NCBI GenBank assembly: GCA_036939755.1
Contig: JALLAZ010000158.1
Location: 1 to 21,386 of the forward strand
Source: Stephanodiscus triporus
Lineage: Eukaryota > Bacillariophyta > Thalassiosirophyceae > Thalassiosirales > Thalassiosiraceae
Direction of reading: 5' to 3'
Length of the DNA: 21,386 nucleotides
Position numbers and translations under genes: made by a program. A model generated the notes under the pieces. It was given only the letters and a program-made list of their open reading frames with translations. It was not told the origin of the DNA and ran no database searches. Positions 17,126 to 21,386 of this stretch are shown here, one piece after another. How positions within the stretch are numbered: the stretch's first letter is position 1; the number at the start of each line of letters is the position of its first letter.

Positions 17126-17430
17126 AACCTTCTTCCCCCCCCAAACCAGACTTATTCCGAAGCGGACCAAGACACAACTTTTGGGTTCCTCTCCATTCAA
17201 TCAAGTTCTAGGACCCGCGCATTTTCCCGAGGTCGCGAATTGCCTGACCGTCGGCGAGGGCTGTGCGATTTGCCTGCATCATAGTTTCAATAGGTGGTGT
17301 GTATGGGAGGTCTAAGTGTTCTGGAGGAACACATCTTTTATCGGTCTAGGGGGGAGATAAAGCTACTTGGTAGTGGCATTTACGCTGAAGGGAAAAGAGA
17401 ATTACTTTCGTACATCATTTCTACGGCATT
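17126..17430. other. Spacer between 5' LTR and the HAD-CSD-ASCH gene
   Basis: About 305 bp holding the 3' end of the minus-strand gene that stops at 17431. It has a C8 run (17135-17142) next to the LTR and a small perfect hairpin, GTGTTC (17316-17321) with GAACAC (17327-17332). No coding sequence or RNA gene was recognised. Confidence 0.6.
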
Positions 17431-18180
17431 CTAAAATTTTGCAGAGTAATACACACCTTTCGTGCTCGAAGAGGCTGCACGACCGTTATCATTGTCGCAA
17501 TTGAGCCAGCCATCTGGAATCACATCTCTGTCTATATTCGCCTTGAAAACCCCACCATTGGCCGGCATTTCGACCCCACGTTTGAGATATTCCACCCGTT
17601 TTATTTCAGTCGCTCTCATGCCACTATCTCGTCCAAAGGCTGCGACCGCTCGTTGAAAATTGGGATCGCACCGTTGTTCCAATGTTGTTTCGTATGTCTT
17701 TCCCAACTCGACAATTGCAATCGCCATGCCTTTAGAGAAGCCGGGTGGTAGGGATTTGAGGGCCTGGATCTGATCTTTCTCGAGTCCCCCACTCTTCATG
17801 ACATCAATGTGATGGTCTCCATCGGGATACACTCGTTGGCCTACATGAAGTAGCATCTTAGTGCCTTCCGGGTAGGGAGTGAACATGGTACCATTTCGCG
17901 TCTCGATCGTTTTGTATCCATTACTCAGTAGCGCAGCAAATGGCATGTTCATGCTAAATACTCGCATGTTCACACAATTTTCCAAATCCTTCTTGGAAAG
18001 CTCAATGTTAACTGCAGCATCTTTTCCGCGTCTTGAGTCAGTAGAGATTGTAAATGTTGAATCATCCCCTTCCTCCACGTCATCCCCGTCCGGCAGTGCG
18101 CTAAAATGGAAGAAAACGTCTTTTTTCTGTCGAAGGCCTGCATACTGAATGAATCCAAACCGTTTCTCTTTGTTAACGAA
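17431..18180 (-). CDS. Cold-shock domain plus ASCH domain, C-terminal part of the same fusion, out of frame
   Basis: From 18180 this frame gives a cold-shock RNA-binding core (FVNKEKRFGFI, RNP-1-like; DVFFHFSAL, RNP-2-like; then a VEEGDDSTFTI strand) followed by an ASCH domain of PUA-like fold with the GYKTIETR signature (K56, E59 and R61, counted from the Met at 18078) and a late AIAIVEL strand. ASCH proteins bind RNA or act on modified nucleosides. The first strand of the cold-shock domain (RLSGRV) lies in the upstream frame, and both sides fit the family with no gap if one base is added at 18180-18182. The combined gene would be 520 residues. Alternatives are an assembly error, a recent inactivating deletion or a frameshift event; an intron does not fit because no residues are missing. 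Confidence 0.8.
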   Translation of the reverse strand, partial: FVNKEKRFGFIQYAGLRQKKDVFFHFSALPDGDDVEEGDDSTFTISTDSRRGKDAAVNIELSKKDLENCVNMRVFSMNMPFAALLSNGYKTIETRNGTMFTPYPEGTKMLLHVGQRVYPDGDHHIDVMKSGGLEKDQIQALKSLPPGFSKGMAIAIVELGKTYETTLEQRCDPNFQRAVAAFGRDSGMRATEIKRVEYLKRGVEMPANGGVFKANIDRDVIPDGWLNCDNDNGRAASSSTKGVYYSAKF

Positions 18181-18992
18181 TTCACTCTTCCAGAGAGGCG
18201 TTTGTTTGGATCAGCGACCTCTATAATGCTGATGGAATTGTCCCACTCGATGATCGTGCCTGGAGTTTTGTGAGACGACCAATCTTGATAGTGTTTGAGC
18301 GCATTCATCCAAATAGAATATTCAGATAATCCATTAGGACAATGCACGGAGAGGACTCCCAATGACGACACAGGCTCACAGTTCCCAAATTTCCCGTCTC
18401 GGTTATCGTCGAAGAATATCATTTCACTGTAATCGATGCCAGACACTCCCTTCAAATTGGAAAAGTGTTGCTTCTTGTCGCCGGGGAATATTTCGACATA
18501 ATCAAAAACATCTCTCAATTCGAACTGGTCAAGGAGATCATGCGCCCAATCTACGGACTTCGTTCTAGAGGCAACCGCAAATTTCGTACCGGGATAATTG
18601 CCACTTTTGATTTGTTGAATAATATCCTTCGCGGCAGGATATAGTTGCACGTCTTTGTGAGCCACGGGATAACGATTAGAGCGTTCGATATTCCGCAACT
18701 GATACAATTCAGGAGTCCAGATAGTATTGTCGAGGTCGAATACCACGAGTGATGGGAGGGCATGGAGGTCAGTGAAGAAGCTGGTACCAGCGGCTGCTGA
18801 CCGAGAGACGTTGAATATCGAAGTCTTTGATGTTCCTCCGCGAGTCATTTTGGATGTTCCTCCGCTAGTCACTCCCTTTCGTCCCCCCTTCGAGGGTCTC
18901 ACGCTCGCAGGTCTCATGAAAGCCGATCCCCCGCACAGCATAAATGTCAAGATTGTTGCCAACCGCGCACTGCTGGAAGAACGGTTCATCAT
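18181..18992 (-). CDS. MDP-1-like HAD phosphatase, N-terminal part of a fusion protein, probably plastid-targeted
   Basis: The first 270 residues form a haloacid-dehalogenase phosphatase of the magnesium-dependent phosphatase-1 type, which in other organisms dephosphorylates sugar-modified amines and phosphotyrosine-like substrates. Motif I is FDLDNT (D86 nucleophile, D88), motif II VASRTK (140-145), motif III the lysines after FPGD (K173/K174) and motif IV FFDD (D195, D196). Residues 10-25 are a hydrophobic signal peptide ending in a GGSAF|MRP site, like the diatom ASAFAP plastid motif, followed by a basic Ser/Thr-rich stretch with a GGTSK repeat; this predicts import into the complex plastid. 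ATG 18992 is the first ATG and is followed by a second. The frame stays open to 17970, but the residues after about 270 no longer match any domain, because a cold-shock domain begins here and continues in another frame. Confidence 0.85.
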
Positions 18993-19425
18993 ACACTCTA
19001 TTTTGGACGTTCGCCCTTTTTTTTCGCCGCGATTTGGTATCGTAGTTTACCTACATCGTTTTAGAGAAGGTTCGTAGTAAGAATTTACGCGTTATTAAAC
19101 ACCCATACTTAGAGTTTTGCACCCTTTGACGTGGGAATAAATAGTGCGTATGTACCTACTCCGCCCGAAGACAGTTTTCACTCTCTTTCTGCGGAACCCT
19201 GCTTGTCGTCGACAATCTTTTGAATTGGTCAGTGAATCGATGATATTCTTGTCCACATTAGGGTCTACTACTCTATCATCATCGTAAATAGTTCATCTCA
19301 CCACTCGGCCACACTGACCATCCTTAAGGCTGTGCGTGTGTTTACTTTATTAGACGTTCACTCTCTAGAGGGTCTACGAAAACATAACATTATTGTAACA
19401 CCATTTTGATTTTTGTTATTAGTGG
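18993..19425. other. Intergenic region, promoter of the HAD-CSD-ASCH gene
   Basis: This 433 bp stretch lies between the phosphatase start codon and the sulfotransferase stop codon, both on the minus strand. It must hold the 5' region of the former and the 3' end of the latter. A T8 run at about 19015-19022 is the only simple feature. No gene, RNA or clear TATA box was seen. Confidence 0.55.
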
Positions 19426-21150
19426 TCATCTACCACGAACCAGGTTGCCCTGAACATCACGAAATAAATGAACTGCGTGCTCGTAAAGGCTTATGTCGTA
19501 CCGGTTTCTCTCTATCAATAAGTTCCAGACTTGACCCCCTTCGTCAAAAGTTTGGTGAGAGTGTGCATTGTCGGGGTTCTTCATCACTCTTGTCACGCAA
19601 GGTCCACGATTTTCCATCTTCACGGGTCCCTCAAAGTCAGTGTTGCTCCATTTAAAGTAATCATTGAACCGCTTGAAGGAAGGCATGAATTCCTCCATCA
19701 GACCAACGAGGCACTTGCTTTCTAGAACTTGCTTTGCCAAATCGAGGTGACGTTCCATTAATACACCTGACATTTCGTTGGTCAAAAATCGGGTCATCCA
19801 ATTGTCCTCGGAAAAGTCGGATGTCGCATACTCCTCGATCGTCATATTTTTGTAAGCTTCGCTGTAGGTATGCTCCCACGTGGCATCCTTCAGGTAGTAA
19901 AACAAGGAAACGGCTCTTCGTATTGGATGCCGCATTAGCGTGAAGCATCTTGAAAGAAAATAACAAATCAAAGGGAGTTATTATCGTGTGGAATACAGTA
20001 GCGATGGAAATAGCGTACAAACCCACCTTCCTTTGTGATCGCTATCGAAAACAGATGCAGCTTGATCGAGCCATGATGTGATGACAACGTCGGCCAAACC
20101 ACTCGATCCAAATCCCAACTCTGCAGCATGAGCTATCCCCAAAGGATTCGACATGTCAACGTTGACGTAACGGTTGCCATTCTCCATATGGACTATTTCC
20201 AACCGTCCCGTTTCCTGCGAATGTGCAGCACCAACCTCATTTGCGCCCACCATCCCGACACAGTGCATCAGGAGATCTTGTAGTGTTGTCCCACCACTTT
20301 TGGGCACGTGCCAAAAAACTGGCAGTTCGCGTTGTGCATTATACGGCTCAGACATTTCTGAATAGCCATCCAGTCGCTCCCATAATTCATCGATTTCGAA
20401 AACGCCCGTAGGTTCATGGTGCTGTTGAATACTTTGTGATTGCTCGCTCTCGTTATCTTGTTTTTTACTCTCGCCATCATCCATCATATATTTTTCTTCG
20501 CTTGTGATTTCAAATGCCTCGCCCCCGAGGATCCCCCCGCCATACTGAGCGATATCATCGTCTGGAATCCTCGCATCCTTATAGCCGTTGTAGGAATATG
20601 GTACTTTTTTGTGCTCAGTGTCTTCGTCAATTCTTTCTGACTCGTCATCGTCTTCGCGGAAAATGAAGACGATCGCAGCAACTGCAACAATAATCCAAAA
20701 TAGCTTGCCCATTATTCTCTTTGTGGCAGAATCACCATGCCGTGTATTATCATTCTCACCATCCGAATGACGACAAGGCTCGTTACTAAGGTCATTATCA
20801 TCATGGAGAATCTCGTCAAATTCGTTGTCTTCTGACTCTGCAGTACTATCTTTGTGTTTTAAGATTGGGTGTTTCTTTTGTCTACTAAGGCGTCTGTCTT
20901 TTTCATAATCATGGCCATCATCGTCAGTCCAAGCATCATCGTCGTCGTCGTCTAGTCCGACTTCAGCCAACACTCTATTTCGATACCTTTCTTGTGATGG
21001 GGTCAACTCAATTCTGGCGCCCGGCCACCGAGATCGACGAGCTCCACAGATAATTCCTTTTTTGACACCACCACCGCTAACTTCATCTCGTCGGGAGTGG
21101 TCGTTGCCCACGCCGTTACCATCATAACTGTCACAGCTAACTTTGGACAT
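19426..21150 (-). CDS. Type II membrane sulfotransferase, two exons
   Basis: Transfers sulfate from PAPS, probably to glycans in the Golgi. Exons 21150-20027 and 19948-19426 give 548 residues. A hydrophilic, Asp-rich cytosolic tail of about 148 residues (with a D6 run) precedes one membrane segment at about 149-164 (KLFWIIVAVAAIVFIF), flanked by K/R before and acidic residues after, the arrangement of a Golgi type II protein. The lumenal part has the 5'-phosphosulfate loop HVPKSGGTTL (281-290) and the 3'-phosphate motif RHPIRRAVS (381-389), encoded just after the intron. The order and spacing fit the Sulfotransfer_2/3 superfamily; the acceptor cannot be told. The frame continues upstream to a TAG at 21211-21213, but the first ATG is 21150. 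Splice sites are gtgggt and tttcaag, phase 2. Confidence 0.87.
19949..20026 (-). other. Sulfotransferase intron (78 bp, phase 2)
   Basis: On the minus strand the donor gtgggt follows the codons for DHKG and the acceptor ttttctttcaag precedes the codons for CFTLMRHP. Splicing joins the PAPS 5' loop exon to the 3'-phosphate motif exon. Read through, the first exon would end within about 15 codons. Confidence 0.88.
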
Positions 21151-21386
21151 GCCTTTGCTTTGTGACAACTTGCCAGATAAGTTGGATATCAAAATCCAGT
21201 GAGGTTGGGACTAACGGTTGCGGATAGCTCTGGGCGGTCTATGGTCTATTGCTCGGGAACAATGGCGCCGGCATGCGTTTGAGTGGAAGACCCGAATGGA
21301 CCTTAGGGAAATGCCTGAGAACGCTAAAAGTATGAATTGATAGTTTTACTAGAAAAGGGGTTGACTATAGGGCACCAGAATGGAGA
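21151..21386. other. Upstream region of the sulfotransferase gene
   Basis: About 236 bp from the sulfotransferase ATG to the window end, expected to hold its 5' leader and promoter. The first 60 bases are open in the gene's frame but contain no ATG. No other feature was recognised. Confidence 0.5.

Noticed and set aside
17316..17332. 6-bp hairpin GTGTTC/GAACAC as a possible terminator or regulatory site
   Set aside because: Short stems like this arise by chance, and eukaryotic genes do not use such terminators.
17970..18180. C-terminal tail of the phosphatase frame beyond the cold-shock domain start
   Set aside because: Its residues resemble no domain, while the overlapping frame gives a full cold-shock and ASCH sequence, so it is taken as out-of-frame reading.
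1..21386. CRISPR arrays, tRNA or rRNA genes, prokaryotic operons
   Set aside because: No regular spaced repeats or RNA gene folds were seen; introns and domain content show a eukaryotic nuclear region.

Overview
The window looks like nuclear DNA from a unicellular photosynthetic stramenopile, most likely a diatom. The reasons are: genes with few, short GT-AG introns (78-151 bp); a Ty1/Copia element whose Pol resembles the diatom CoDi type; and a protein with a signal peptide followed by a Ser-Ala-Phe motif, the usual diatom plastid presequence pattern. The genus cannot be told from the sequence.

Layout. (1) 81-7640, plus strand: a complete four-exon gene for the catalytic subunit of DNA polymerase epsilon (2408 codons after splicing), preceded by an 18-unit CGT microsatellite. 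(2) 7855-8832, minus strand: an unrecognised 325-residue protein, convergent with POLE. (3) 8907-17125, minus strand: a full-length Copia-type LTR retrotransposon with unusually short (about 88 bp), nearly identical LTRs, a Gag frame, and a Pol frame in the order protease, integrase, PDZ-like segment, reverse transcriptase, RNase H. (4) 17431-18992, minus strand: a probably plastid-targeted HAD phosphatase of the MDP-1 type fused to a cold-shock domain and an ASCH domain, with the reading frame broken by one base inside the cold-shock domain. (5) 19426-21150, minus strand: a two-exon type II membrane sulfotransferase.

The most interesting region is the retrotransposon. Gag and Pol lie in the same frame and are separated by one TGA followed by CTAG, the context known to favour stop-codon readthrough. 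An 11-position stem-loop starts three bases after the stop, and Pol has no ATG of its own nearby, so Gag-Pol is probably made by readthrough. The element also has a likely Gag N-terminus offset by one base at a C7 tract, a purine tract that is itself coding, and a Pol stop codon inside the 3' LTR. Its 3' LTR points into the unrecognised gene less than 100 bp away and may act as its promoter.

The genes do not form an operon or a shared pathway. The host genes are independent, and the retrotransposon occupies the intergenic space between two of them.
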